Numbered from the stretch's first letter, positions 1 to 11,303 are shown. The stretch is 37,646 bases of DNA from Amphimedon queenslandica (GCF_000090795.2 NW_003546303.1:22071-59716), one strand, 5' to 3'. Numbers and translations: made by a program. Notes: a model not told the origin generated them from the sequence alone.

Positions 1-456
1 TTTTGTTGTTGCTCTTTGATAAGTGGTGCTTTCACACAGGAGGACGTGCCTATTTCCAGCTGCACAGGTTTCATATTGTCATAGTCTTAGCATTTAAAGA
101 CATAGTAAGATAGAATATTGTGAGATTCCATAGTTTTTTATTATTGTGTTATAGAATATGATCCAAGGCTATAATTCTTTTTGATGATTAATATTGATTA
201 TCTGATTAACTATGGCCACGGTATGTATTTTCTTTACTCGTTAATATAATTAAGCAATGTATATCACATGTATTTGTATTGTAGGAAGGTTGAAGCTCAA
301 GTATTGAATTGTTTTGCGTTGTTGAACAAACACACTAATTTTAAGCATTGCTTTTATAATTTCTGTTTTGGCTTTACGCTTCAAGATATTTGACTTCTAT
401 TATAAGTTTTTAATTTAAGAAAAGTTAACTTTATACATCTACATGTACATAATAAT

Positions 457-1107
457 TTAATAAAAGTTATAGTTCTTCGTCGTGCTGCCGTTCCTCCTAC
501 CCCTGCCTCTGCCTCTTGGCTTGCCTCTTGGAAGATTGTTGTACTAAAGTAAAATGGAATAGATAGGTGATTAATTGGTATCTATATAAACTGCAGATCA
601 TAACTAAAAATATTTTACAACATCTCTATTGATTTGGCGTAGCTGCCATATAATGAGCTGCCTCTGCCTTTGCAGAGCAGCAATGTCAAGCGGACCTCCA
701 GCTCCAGCTGGATGGAGTGCTGGAGCAGCAAGTGGATGTGGCGGAGGACCTCCAGCCAACAGTGGAGGACCACCAGCCACTGGTGGCTGACCTCCAGCCA
801 GCAGTGGAGGTCCTCCAGCCAGCAGTGGCAGACCTCCAGCCAGCGGTGGAGGACCTCCATCAACTGGTGGAGGACCACCAGCAACTGGTGGAAGACAACC
901 AGCTATTGGTGGGGGACCACCAGCCACTAGTGGCGGACCTCCAGCCAGCGGTGGAAGACCTCCATCCACTGGTCGAGGACCTACAGCTACTGGAGGTGGC
1001 CGAGGAACTGGTGGTGGTGGTAGCGGGTCTCCGGGAGGTGGTGGTGGAGGCCCTTCAACTACTGGTGGTGGTGAAGGAGGACCTCCATGATGCTCATCAT
1101 AGTCCAT
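457..1107 (-). CDS. Pro/Gly-rich heptad-repeat protein with Arg/Gly tail, two-exon model
   Basis: Unrecognised protein. Exon A (1107 down to 619) opens with an ATG and reads MDYDEHHGG. It continues through a proline/glycine-rich region of about a dozen 7-residue repeats of the GGPPPLA type, then a non-repetitive amphipathic stretch rich in Gln, Arg and Leu. Left unspliced, the frame stops at 604-606. A GTAAAA donor at 618 and a TTTACTTTAG acceptor ending at 544 define a 75-nt intron that keeps phase. It joins a short exon B (543 to 457) rich in Arg-Gly (PRGKPRGRGRGRR), ending in TAA. Upstream, a pyrimidine-rich stretch ending in AG lies just before the ATG, so an earlier exon is possible; I see no signal peptide. 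Two plus-strand frames are also open across the repeat, and a third plus frame (start near 685, GPPASSG-type repeats) is interrupted by one TGA near 788. The strand is therefore not certain. A structural or RNA-binding low-complexity protein is possible, but function is unknown. Confidence 0.45.
741..984. repeat. 21-bp coding minisatellite
   Basis: About eleven to twelve degenerate 21-bp units of the form GGAGGACCTCCAGCCAGCAGT. The period is a multiple of three, so the repeat stays open in several frames on both strands. This is why overlapping long reading frames occur here. It encodes the heptad repeats of the Pro/Gly-rich protein. Confidence 0.8.
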
Positions 1108-1348
1108 AAACTATAAGAAAACATAATGATTGATAATGTAAGTTTTTAACTGAACTGACTTGCTGCTTTTTCAAATAAAAAATTACTAAGGCACACAGAG
1201 GATAAGTTTGTGAGCTGTGAGCGGGAAAATGACAACTGAACTGAAGCTCAATGTAAACTTAAATAGTTTCAGAACAGGATATAGATCTTAGTAATGACAA
1301 TAATTATAATAATGATGAAATAATTATTAGCTAGGCTATGAATATAAT

Positions 1349-1587
1349 TGTGACCATAATTGACAAAAGGTACCTTATGGTGGATAGCGAAATTTGTCTT
1401 TATAGCCTTAAATATCCAACTTCCTGAAGTCCATTTATCATAACATTATTCCAGAGGATGCAAAAAGTTGCTATGTAACATTTAGAAACAATGGTTGTCC
1501 ATCAGAGCACCCACAGGTTGATATTTTTCATTATAAAGATGAATTTTAAAATCCGCCATAAGGTACCTTTTGTCAATTATGGTCACA
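1349..1587. mobile_element. MITE copy A, 239 bp
   Basis: Non-coding element with near-perfect terminal inverted repeats starting TGTGACCATAATTGACAAAA and including a GGTACC palindrome. A second copy of exactly the same length lies at 19562-19800 and shares interior sequence such as AGGATGCAAAAAGTTGC and CACAGGTTGATATTT. There is no open frame, so it would need a transposase supplied elsewhere. The target duplication is not clear in either copy. The rest of 1110-1770 is AT-rich and shows nothing else. Confidence 0.85.
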
Positions 1588-1770
1588 ATTTATGATTCAA
1601 AAATTCAAAAAAATAATGATTGCCATGAAAACTGTTTTTATAATGCGGTAGGTCTTCGTCTTCATATGGTTCTTATTTCAAAATTTTTTTCTTCCAGTAA
1701 TGAACTGATACCTAAGGCAAAAATTATAATAAGGATAATTAATTAATTAAATTTAATAAAAAGTATGGAA

Positions 1771-3698
1771 ACAGGTAAATAAAAAAAATTTCTATTAAAT
1801 AAGAAAAAGTAGGGTTGTCAAACAATAAAAGAAACAAGGGGGTTGAGTTCAACCATAATAATAATTAATTGTTCAATTAATAATAATAAAGTTAATTAAT
1901 AAAAAATAATTATTCTAAAAAATAATACATAAATTTCAACCCTACTTTGCAGAATATGCTAATTGTTCAGACTACAATATAAATTAATGAATTTAAATTA
2001 TTTATGCCTCTGTACTTAGTGATTGCCTTAATACATTGCTATGAGTATGATGAAAATTAAGTATTCTGATAAATAAAAATCAGAATTTTTACCCAGCATT
2101 GATTGAATAAATTACTGTCATCACAAGTGAAAATTCTAAACTACGGATGATTAGTTTGCTATTGCATTCTTTAATTTTTGTGAAGCATTACCATAAAAAT
2201 TAATAAAATTAAAATTATTAATGTATACTTGTTAGTTTGATTTTAAAAGTAAAAGCATGGATACATGTCTTTAGTATATATACATTTTTAAAATTTTGAT
2301 CTGATTATGTTACATTGTTAGGAATTGTCAGTAGGGCCAACTTGCACACTTGCGTAGGCTGTAACTAAGCAGTTGGGTTGTCATTCTTTCATTAAACTTT
2401 GTCATGTTAAAGTAATCAGTAATCCCCCAGCAAAAAAATCTTACGTAAGATCTTACTTAAGATCTTACGAAACCTTACAAATGATCTTGCATGTTTAATC
2501 ATGCCTGTTCTTGCAAGATCATTAGACAAGAAGTTCCAAAATCTTGCCAAGATCTTATGATAAATCTTACCAAGATTTTATGATAAGCCTTACGTGATCA
2601 GGCATGGTCTGAAGATTAATCTTACATTATCAGTCAAGATCAGTCTTTAAATCTTATATGATCAGTCAAGATCAGGAACTAAATCTTACATGATCAGTCA
2701 AGATCAGGAATGAAATCTTACATTTTCAGTAAAAATTTGGAATTAAATCAGTCAAGATCTGGAATTAAATCTTGTATGATCTTTTAAGACTCTTACTTGT
2801 TATGAACTAATGTCATGAAGGATATTGTAAGATCTTGTCAAGATCTAGAAGAAATAGTTAAGTTCAGATTTGGGATTCCAAGCATATCCCATAGTATTAA
2901 AATGACTGCAATTGTAAGATCTGAGCAAGAACTTACATTGCTTAAATGCATGTTATTAGAGCTTAATTAAGTTTAATTTGTTGAAAGTTTGCTTTCTTTA
3001 TATGCTCATACTTTTGTAAAGCTATCGTGGGTTGTCACTACTTCCTGTGCCATCACGCAACTTGTAAGATCTTTCAATATCTTGTATGACTTAAAATGAT
3101 GTGAAGTGTAAGATAATTCATGTAAGATCTTAAGTAAGATCAGGCCTGTACATCTTATCAATGATATTGTAAGATAATTCATGTAAGATCTTAAGTAAGA
3201 TCAGGCATATACATCTTATCAGTGATATTGTAAGATAAGTCATGTAAGATCTTAAGTAAGTTCAGGCCTGTACATCTTATCATGTAAGATAAATCATGTA
3301 AGATCTTAAGTAAAATCAGGCCTGTACATCTTATCAGTGATATTGTAAGATAAGTCATGTAAGATCTTAAGTAAGATCATGCCTGTATATAGTAGCTAAG
3401 ATTGATCCAAATAAAATCTTATAAGGTTGTTCTTAATTCTTATCTCACCTTACTTTATTTGATCAGATAATACAAGATCTTAGTAAGATTTTTTTGCTTG
3501 GCCTTCATTAAATGCTGCAAAGTAGGGTTGAAATTTATGTATTAATTTTTAGAATAATTATTTTTTATTAATTAACTTTTATTATTATTAATTGAACAAT
3601 TAATTATTATTATGGTAGAACTCAACCCCCTTGTTTCTTGTATTTTTTGACAACCCTACTTTTTCTTATTTAATAGAAATTTTTTTTATTTACTTGTT
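1771..3698. mobile_element. 1.93-kb non-coding element with ~180-bp inverted arms
   Basis: The left arm (about 1771-1951) and right arm (about 3517-3698) are reverse complements over roughly 180 bp. Shared segments include AAATTTCTATTAAATAAGAA and AGTAGGGTTG. Each arm also carries AGTAGGGTTG at one edge and CAACCCTACT at the other, so each arm could be a small palindromic element in its own right. In that case two oppositely oriented copies, rather than one large transposon, would be present. The interior has no coding sequence and holds the GTAAGATCTTA repeat field. Confidence 0.7.
2429..3497. repeat. GTAAGATCTTA palindromic satellite field
   Basis: The block is bounded on both sides by an inverted AGCAAAAAAATCTTAC-like motif and filled with variants of GTAAGATC/GATCTTAC. 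In 2600-2790 the unit is about 33 bp (AATCTTACATGATCAGTCAA plus an AGATCAGGAA-type tail). In 3107-3390 there are about five copies of a 61-bp unit containing ATGTAAGATCTTAAGTAAGA and a CCTGTACATCTTATC segment; one copy is shortened. The inverted boundaries suggest a separate element nested in the larger one. Confidence 0.7.
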
Positions 3699-5873
3699 TT
3701 AATAAAGCAATTGCTATGTTGCAAAGTAGTGGAAAGCACTGACAGGGGGTCGGCCAGGTGCCTTGATTTTATAAGGTTCCAAGAGGACATGTCAATACCA
3801 TTTTTGCCAGTTCACTAAAGCAATGTGCTACATGTTGCATGTGTTTCTTTCCTAGCTTAAATGTTTACTGTTTTGGAGAAAAAGGTACAGAAACTTAGTC
3901 ACTTTTACAAAGCAAAACTTTAGTTTCTAGAGAAGATTTATGAACCACAAGTCTGAGAGACCCTAGTTCCACTCAACTTGATTATTCTATGCTTCCTACT
4001 TTGTTGTAAAACAAGAGACATTTTAGTAAAAGGTACAGAACATTAGAGAAGAGGTCCCACTTGACACCCGCTGTTAGTAATGAATGAAACAGTTGGCTAT
4101 TGGTGAGTATCTGTATGAATTTGGATAGATAAATATAGAAGTTATAAGGTATTTTATGCATACTTTGCAACAACTGAGACTAAGATATGTTAAGAGAAAT
4201 GTGGACCTCTCCCGTTGCTGAGGAGAAACTGGGATGTGGGATGTGATAACTTCGCCCTCTATAGGGACGCCTGCGCAGTTTCCAATCCCTTTATAGTCTA
4301 TTAAATATAAAAATTATTAACAAAGCTCAGTCACACCCCTTGCTGTGAATCATTTTTTGTTATAAATCATTCTCACCAAAATTAGTCTCTCCCAGTTTAT
4401 TTTTGCGGTAGATATTTTTGGCGAATTTTACGTTCCTATGATTTTGGCAAATAGTTTTTTGCAAATGGCTGCGGACCACACCACGTTGCAATTGAAATGC
4501 AGAATTTCACGTTGGTTAAACTGGTATATGGTATTTGAGTGACACCCAAAACACACCTTAAAATGTCAGACAGGGAGAGTCTGATGACACTGCAGTATTT
4601 TTTTGGAAATTTGTTGTATGGTATTAGCTATGACGTGTTCCCACTCCAAGGTTCACAAAAATTGAGTTTCGAAAATGTTGGTGGAGGTGGCTAATGTGAT
4701 ATCACAAGAGGCAAAACTTGAGATGAATTCATTCCCATGTTGGGATCATTAGCTTTTATTATTTTAACCATGAAACAAAAGTCATATTACCACACGTACT
4801 ATACATGCAGGTGAATCTTCTTGTTTGCTATGTTCAGTCTTTTTCTTACAGTTGAAAAGTCATTAAATTACTACTGTTACACTATAAGGCAATAGAATGA
4901 ACAATCATTTACCCCTATAAGGGAATGGCTTTCTCTGCATTTCCACCTTTTGTGACATTACACATAGCCAGACTAGCTGACAGGAAGTGACGATAATTGT
5001 TAAAGACTCATCCCTGTGAATAATTGTTAGACAATGGGAATTGAAAGACATCATTATCAATCATATTAAGACAATTAATAAAACACCCGAAAAATACACT
5101 TCAGTGGCTCTTAAAAAGGACCATTCACATTTTGAAAATTACAAGAGTGACTTTACTAAGGAAAATGAGGTGCATTATCATTTTTAAGACAAAAACTGGC
5201 TTGCCCTATTTATCAAATACTTTTCTGTCTAATTGCATCATACTGTCTGTATTGTAATTGTGACCTGTGCTCCATACCACCAAACTTTTTCCAATCAATA
5301 AAAGACAGCATTAACAAGCCCTTTGTGATGAAATTGATGTAACACTTAGGATGCTCACAGCTTTTCATACTCTTAAAGCCTTACTTGTCCATCGGAAAGC
5401 TCTGAGAAGTAGCAGTCACAATTTTATTTGATTTCATAATTCACAGATGTAGTAGTAAAATCCATGCAATGAGTTTTAGGATGATCAGTTTCCTTGATTG
5501 CTAAAATGAATCTCTGGAGCAAGATGAGAGCATTTGGCTACAACTGCTATAACAGTTTTACAATGTTCCTGCCTCATGAATTTAATCTCTCCCTTTGTGT
5601 TTTACTTCCTGAAAAGCTGCCTGTGCTGGCACAGGCATTGTTTGTCTTGTGTTTTTTTCTCTATCTCATGCAGACATTACAATCAGCAGCCTGTTACATA
5701 CTGTACAAGTAAGTAGCTTATAGCTACAACACGAGCAGAATTCTTTTATGCCATTAACAACTTTGTCTTACGTTTGATTTCCCAACGAAGGAATTCCTAT
5801 AGCACAAGAATCGGTAAAAATTAATGTCACAAGAGCACATGTAATGATAATGATACACATGCACAAAATGTAC
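3699..5873. other. No gene recognised
   Basis: AT-rich sequence with only short open frames on either strand, none with a recognisable domain. I see no tandem repeat and no clear inverted repeat at element scale. Confidence 0.5.
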
Positions 5874-6462
5874 TTAAAATTCATGCCATACATTTTCAAT
5901 TAGATTCAAATCTGGAGACTGGTGGAGTATGCAACCTATAAACCCTTCTGTCCTCTAAAAAGGCGATCGTATCATTAAATGAACATGTATGATTAGGGAC
6001 ACAATTAGCTAGAAAATGATGGCCATCTGCATATACCTTAAGTATAAATGGGAAGAGAGTACCTTTTCATTGTCCCATCAAAATGCAAATTCCAGTCGTT
6101 CCAAGTTTGCTTATGCTATAGATAGCCCACACATGGACCTTTGTCGGATGCTTCAACCTAAAACTTACATTATAATATCATATATTGCAGTACACAAATC
6201 TATAACTACCTCGGTTTCAAACAAACAGCTCAGCCTTTTTTTGCGCAACAGAAACATCCTTGCTATTCCATCTGTATGGAGCACTCATTGCTAAAAATAA
6301 TGTTAAGAAACTGATCATCCTTGTTCTGTAATGCCCATTCTATTCTATGCCTTTTTTGACGTCTCTGATGACTTGGCAATAAGCAATACCTCTAAAAGTC
6401 CATCCCAGGGATCTTCTACTGCACATTACTGAAAGATATGTTGTAGCCATGCCTCAGTAGCA
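5874..6462 (-). pseudogene. Tc1/mariner-type transposase relic
   Basis: Read on the minus strand across several frames, this is a decayed DDE transposase of the Tc1/mariner group. From about 6450 a segment resembles the helix-turn-helix end (LGWTFRG, then YCQVIRD). Near 6295 comes IIFSNECSIQ, the usual SDEC block with the first catalytic Asp changed to Asn. Near 6130 a fragment looks like the DGTM block. Near 6000 HHFLANCVPNHT stands where the DNDPKHT block belongs, so the second Asp is lost. The end, SPDLNLIENVWHEF and a stop at 5874, matches the third catalytic region. Stops and frameshifts occur throughout. Terminal repeats were not identified. The family call rests on motif order seen by eye. 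Confidence 0.55.
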
Positions 6463-9128
6463 ATATGAGGAGCTGGTGAGCAGAAGTTGTTATCTAGATC
6501 CATTTGTTCATCAACAATCTTCTGCCATTACCTTTGAAGGCCTTCACTACCAGATCTACATAACATGCATACACTGAAATATTGATCAAGTACTTATGAA
6601 ATCCATTTCTAGATACTTATATCCTTTGGTCCAGCAGTTTTTTTAACAGTTGGTGTTTTAAAGCCCCTGCTGTGGCAATGAAGCATCCTCATCTTCTGGT
6701 ACTTAGTGAACAACATTTTTCTTTTAGGTTTACAGGTGCACATAGACATGATGAGAGGGAAGATTGATTAATTTTTATTGTAACAAAAATGCTTGGGTGA
6801 GTTGTTTTCATTGCAACAATGATGCAACAATAGTGGAAAACTAAACCAATATGGTACAATAGTTTGAGCTGTAAAATCCTATAACCATGCTAAAACGAGA
6901 ACTATTTGTCCTTCCACTGTACACTAAAATTGATAAATGCAGTGAACTTTGTACTGTACTGGAACTAAATTATTGCTGAAAGGTGACTGTGTAACATTAA
7001 TACCACATCAACTTTAAAAAACTCTGTCATTAATTTTTAGGAAATAGAAAGCATATCAGGCTGTCAATTGAAACATGGCAAACACCAGTATAATGTTAAA
7101 TGGAAATATCATGACGGAATAATGTGGAAACTGGGTGATCTGAACTGTTTGGAAGCCATTTTACAGTTTGAGTGCTTTGGAAATAAACAAGAAAGTGACA
7201 TTGAGTTAAAAATTGTAAACTGACAAATGACAACCAAAATTTAATTTAGTGGTACGCCACTAAACGAAAACTTGGTTGTGCTGCTACTGTGCTACACGTG
7301 GCCACATGGATGTGGGAGTCCATGAATCTATGTAGGTAGGGTTGCTGGTTTGGTCACAGTCTCTCTGCTATTGTCTGTTGTACCTCAGGCAAGCATTTTA
7401 GGACCAGATTCTGATGACTTAACGCTATACAGAATGTCTCCTCTTCATTTTGTCACTGTTATCACTTACTGGTTTTTTTATCTAAGAGGAAAGTTTCTTT
7501 TCCAAACTCTAAGAAATGTGCTACTATCCGATCAGCTGTTCTTTGTTTCTGACACCGAGCAGGCCGTTCATTATACAATAGGGAGGTGGTTTTTGTAATT
7601 TCTGAGCATACCTGACTCTGACAAGGATTATAGTGGTACTATTAGTCAGAGGTGGCCTGTCTTGGCCTGGCCATATCAGCCATATATGCTCAAAGGCATA
7701 CAACATGCTCTTCAAGATATGGTATAAGATCTTTCTTTATAAGTATTTGTTCTAAATTATTGTATTTGTTCTCAAGTATCAAACATTGTGCCACCCATTA
7801 CATTTTAGGAGACTACAACACAAATTATAAGGAAATGCAGGCTGATTTAACTTAAATTACTCCATCCTACATACTGGCTGGAGCTAGGGATATAGACCAT
7901 TATAAGTGAGATTGACAGTTGTCTATAACTATCACTAATGTTTTTACAGTATGCACCTATGTGTCATGATTAGATGGCGAGATTCAATGGTGGATGAATG
8001 AAAAAAATCAAAAGTGATTCTTTTTGTTGGCATTGACCTTATTCAAATTGCAAAAGCTGGTTAGAGGAAAGAATGGTTCATGCTAAGTATCTCCTAAAAG
8101 GGATTTGATGCAATTTGAAGCATATTCTAATTACAGCTTGCTATCTGTACAGCAATTTGTTGTCCACAAAAATTATTTCAGAGCAACTCACGCTCAGTTA
8201 TGCCACTTGCCATATATCAGATTGTGACGGCATTTATTCTCACCCAAAGAAGTTAATAATGTAATTTGTAAATGCCATCAAATGGCCCTTTGGATGTTAA
8301 TGTGGATTATGTCTTTTTCAGGAATTCCTCTACTCAATTCTCAACTCAAAGTAAACTCCAACAGAAAAAATTAAAAGTCATGAATTTTGCTTGTACAGCA
8401 TTGTTTGTATCTGGAATAATCTACCAACCATTGATCTCTCAGCCCTCCATGTATTACTTACAGCAACAAATCATCACTCGCATCTTGGTTCATTTTTTGT
8501 TGCATTTTGATAGTTTTATAATGTTAACTCATTTGTGCTGTTAAAGTAGAGTTAGTTCAATTTGAAATTACAGTAAAGAGCATACTATGATGTCAAAAGT
8601 TCATGTATTCATTGTCATTAATGACAGGAAAATCATTATTTAGTTGACAACATCAATAAATAATCATTCTGTCAATATTAAACACATTTTAATCATTTTT
8701 ACACAAATTCATTCTGGAAAGAGTGGATCCTATTAAACGTATCTTAATCTTTTTTACACAAATCCATACTGGAAAGAGTAGATCCTAATACTGCCACAAA
8801 GGAAGGCAGCTTGTTTTCAAAGGTTATGTTCATAAGACTGCTAAATTACTGATTGCAGTGGTGGATAGGATATATCAAGTACATAATATGCAGCAGTCAG
8901 ATCCATTAATGCTTTCTTAGCACTCGTAACTTTATGAAGAATTTGCCCCTCAATGACTACGTAATACTTGGGACATCCCACATCACACATAAACCTTACT
9001 AGACAAGGCTGTGAGATAGTGATGTCACGTATAACATCTCCACATTAACACCATCCTATTGGAATAGTAACATCTTAAATGTGTGTAAGATTTGGCTCAC
9101 TGAAAAAGAATAAAAACTGCTTTTCAGC
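6463..9128. other. No gene recognised, apart from a short tandem duplication
   Basis: Only short frames without recognisable domains. The plus-strand frame at 7350-7598 contains VPQASILGP, reminiscent of the VPQGSVLGP block of reverse transcriptases, but no other polymerase motif follows. A 55-bp direct duplication is listed separately. Confidence 0.4.
8677..8786. repeat. 55-bp tandem duplication
   Basis: Two adjacent copies begin ATTAAACACATTTTAATC and ATTAAACGTATCTTAATC. Both continue through TTTTTACACAAAT and CTGGAAAGAGT to GATCCTA. They differ at several positions, so the duplication is not recent. Confidence 0.7.
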
Positions 9129-9830
9129 CTAATAGGATAGTATAGACTGGAGACACAAAATGGGCAAATAAGTCTTGTAAGTCTTCAAGGTAGCTGCATG
9201 TAAATCCACATTTTTGCCATCAACAAGTTTTAGTCTTTTATTTTCAGATTTGTTTAGTGTTTCTATTTTATATAACCTCTTTAAGGTTGTTTTTTCAGTA
9301 TAAACGTATGTGTCAGAAATTATCTTATGTAATGTTAAAATCAATTTTTGTTGTTACCAAATACATGAAGACTTTATCTCGCCATAAAGGCCCTCAGTCA
9401 TGAAGTCACTGCTTTCTTCCTTCTCAAGCATAACCATCAATTGCTGTTCCAACTAAAAATAATATTGGCATGCAGTAACATGTATAATACCAAAGAAATC
9501 AGTCAGTTTGTCTTACATAGTTAGCTCTCTCTAAGCATGGGAAAGTGTTTAACACCTCAAACACCATGGCCTCATTTGACACAATCCATGCCTGTATGTT
9601 GGCAAATGTTGCAGGCATTTTGTCCTTTTGACACCATTGTCGCTTGAGATCTTTAATAAACTTTCTGTACTTCTCTTGTATCATCCCATCTATATGCCTT
9701 TTCTTTGATCAAAACATTTGCTATTTTACGATTTCATAGGCAATCTTTTGTTTACCATTTTGTACTGGAACAATTAGCAATTTAAAACTTCCATCAAAGC
9801 TTCTGTTTCCATGAATTCAGTTCAAAATAG
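9129..9830 (-). pseudogene. Eroded exons of an unrecognised gene, left of the Tigger element
   Basis: The minus strand carries several protein-like stretches joined by probable introns or frameshifts. Near 9790 is FKLLIVPVQNGKQKIAYEI. Next comes a frame at 9499-9684 with FIKDLKRQWCQKDKMPATF and MVFEVLNTFPCLERANY. That frame ends at a GTAAGA splice-donor-like site. After an AATATTATTTTTAG acceptor near 9454 follows LEQQLMVMLEKEESSDF, then GLYGEI. A further frame at 9129-9344 contains LKLVDGKNVDLHAATLKTYK. Stops (TAG, TGA) lie between the first two stretches. I do not recognise the protein. The fragments stop just outside the Tigger left end, and comparable minus-strand fragments start again beyond its right end, so this may be a gene interrupted by the transposon. 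Confidence 0.4.
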
Positions 9831-10154
9831 AAGGTATACAGTGGAACCTCTGTTAACGGACAATCCCTGTAACAGACACCTACCTAACAGTACCAATTGA
9901 ATTTCCATGCATGCAATACATAAAAAAGCTCCGTATACCAGACCCTCTATTCCGGAAAGCAGACAGTCAGCCATTCGCCATCAAAAAAAATTGCACAATA
10001 AGCGACGTCCATAAATGGACAGTGGGTGTGCTTCCTATAACTTATCTATGACTAGACTAGGCTAAAACTGTCATTGAGCATGCACTTTTGACTATATTTA
10101 GACAATTATCGAAAGATCTACATGTACAAAAATAGCTAAAGCAATGCTTTGTCT

Positions 10155-10530
10155 TTAAGTTACGGCAAAGCAATGCTTTGTTTTAAGCGATGCCGCTACT
10201 TCCTTTATTTTCTTGATATAAGACTCTGGACCATGAAATTTATAAGAACATGGAACTTCTAATCTATAACCACCTCCCCTGTTGATTCAATCTCCAGTGA
10301 CCTCTGCAAATGCTTTGTTAACCTCTCTCTGTAAAAAATCCGACACCATAGGAGCAAAGTTATATGGGACATGGCTGACAGTTTCCTGATCTTTGACTAT
10401 GGCAACAGCATACCTATGTTGTGGCTTCACATTCACTAAAACTTCACCAATTTTAGGAGTCTAGACTTCCATATAAGCTGATATAAGAGTTTATTATTGT
10501 CTTACTACTTGATGCTGGCTGAGATGCCAT
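10155..10530 (-). pseudogene. HIRAN-like domain protein carried inside the Tigger, divergent to the transposase
   Basis: Begins ATG at 10530 (MASQPASSSKTI). A one-base shift near 10480 leads into a long conserved-looking frame: TPKIGEVLVNVKP, YAVAIVKDQETVSHVPYN, FLQREVNKAFAEVTGD, INRGGGYRLEVPC, YKFHGPESYIKKIKEVAASL, ending TAA at 10155. In-frame TAG (10461-10463) and TGA (10287-10289) interrupt it. The pattern, an AVAV strand, a GHVPYN-like turn and an EVTG...NRGxGxxLEVPC block, resembles HIRAN-like proteins common in marine invertebrates. I make that assignment from memory and tentatively. The frame lies inside the Tigger terminal repeats and about 95 bp from the transposase start, in opposite orientation. 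It could be a passenger gene sharing a promoter with the transposase, or a fragment that jumped in. Confidence 0.55.
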
Positions 10531-10624
10531 AATACATTACACATCACGTGTCATGTGATCAAACATGTTCATTCTCTTGTATCATTTCTTGAAATTTGGA
10601 TTTGCATTTCAATTATCAATCATC
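10531..10624. promoter_or_regulatory. Possible bidirectional promoter between HIRAN-like gene and Tigger transposase
   Basis: The 94 bp between two divergent ATGs (10530 minus, 10625 plus) contains the palindromic CACGTG-like ATCACGTGTCATGTGATC. Position is the main argument; no TATA box is obvious. Confidence 0.25.
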
Positions 10625-11303
10625 ATGGCTTCTGCACCTAATCGTAAACGATATCAACTCTGCTTTAAAAATATGTTTAAACTTTTAAGGAGGCAGAAAA
10701 GAACAAATCAATGTCAGTACGTGCTCTCGAAGAACAATTTGGCTGTGGAAAGACACAGGTATCTATAGTTTAATAATAAGGAGGTCAGTTCTACATTATG
10801 TTAGCTGTCTGTCTGTTTTCTTTCTCTGTTATGGTACTTTTAAGTTATTGTTATTGTGTGGCAATGATAGATCATAGTAATAATAGTCATATTACTGACT
10901 GATGGTAATGATAATGTTCTTTCTAGGTTTCTGAGATGTTGAGACTTAAGGAAGCTATCATTACATTATATGAGTCTAATTCTTCAAGACTGTCCTCAAG
11001 TAGCACAGACAAAAGGGCACATGTATCAGAATATTCAGGCATAAATGATGCTCTTTACCAGTTGTATTTACTTGCTTCTTCAAAAAATATCTACCCCTGT
11101 GGCCCACAACTGTCGAAAAGCTAAAGAAATAGCTGAGTGTTCAGGAAAACCAGAATTTAAAGGAAGTCATGGATGGTTAGAGAAGTGGAAGAAGAGGTGC
11201 AACAAGCGGAGAGTGGCTATTTTAGGAGAGGCAGGTGATGTCAGTGGAGTCACCATAGATTCATAGGAGAGATTACCAGAAATTTTGGAAGGATGCAAGA
11301 AAG
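10625..11303 (+). pseudogene. Tigger transposase, N-terminal DNA-binding half
   Basis: ATG at 10625 (MASAPNRKRYQL) is followed by a frameshift into a psq/CENP-B-type helix-turn-helix, SVRALEEQFGCGKTQ. A GT-AG intron (10759-10926, phase 0) leads to VSEMLRLKEAI. The second CENP-B-type helix-turn-helix follows: NDALYQLYLLASSKNIYPC, a frameshift near 11115, then KAKEIAECSGKPEFKGSHGW and LEKWKKRCNKRR. A TAG at about 11264 stands where a Trp is expected (IDS-stop-ERLPEILEGCKK). The reading ends exactly where the fold-back element starts at 11304. The catalytic half resumes at 21462. In the family these N-terminal domains bind the terminal repeats. Clearly non-functional as it stands. Confidence 0.75.

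Noticed and set aside
717-1109. Plus-strand 130-codon frame rich in EDLQPAV units
   Set aside because: It is a frame-shadow of the 21-bp repeat; the minus frame has a better start, a non-repeat tail and an in-phase splice to a further exon.
5494-5716. Two overlapping plus-strand frames with hydrophobic Leu/Cys stretches
   Set aside because: Two frames over the same bases, typical of T-rich DNA; no recognisable domain.
7350-7598. VPQASILGP in a plus-strand frame, suggesting a reverse transcriptase relic
   Set aside because: Only one motif-like segment; no YADD-type block or neighbouring polymerase motifs follow.
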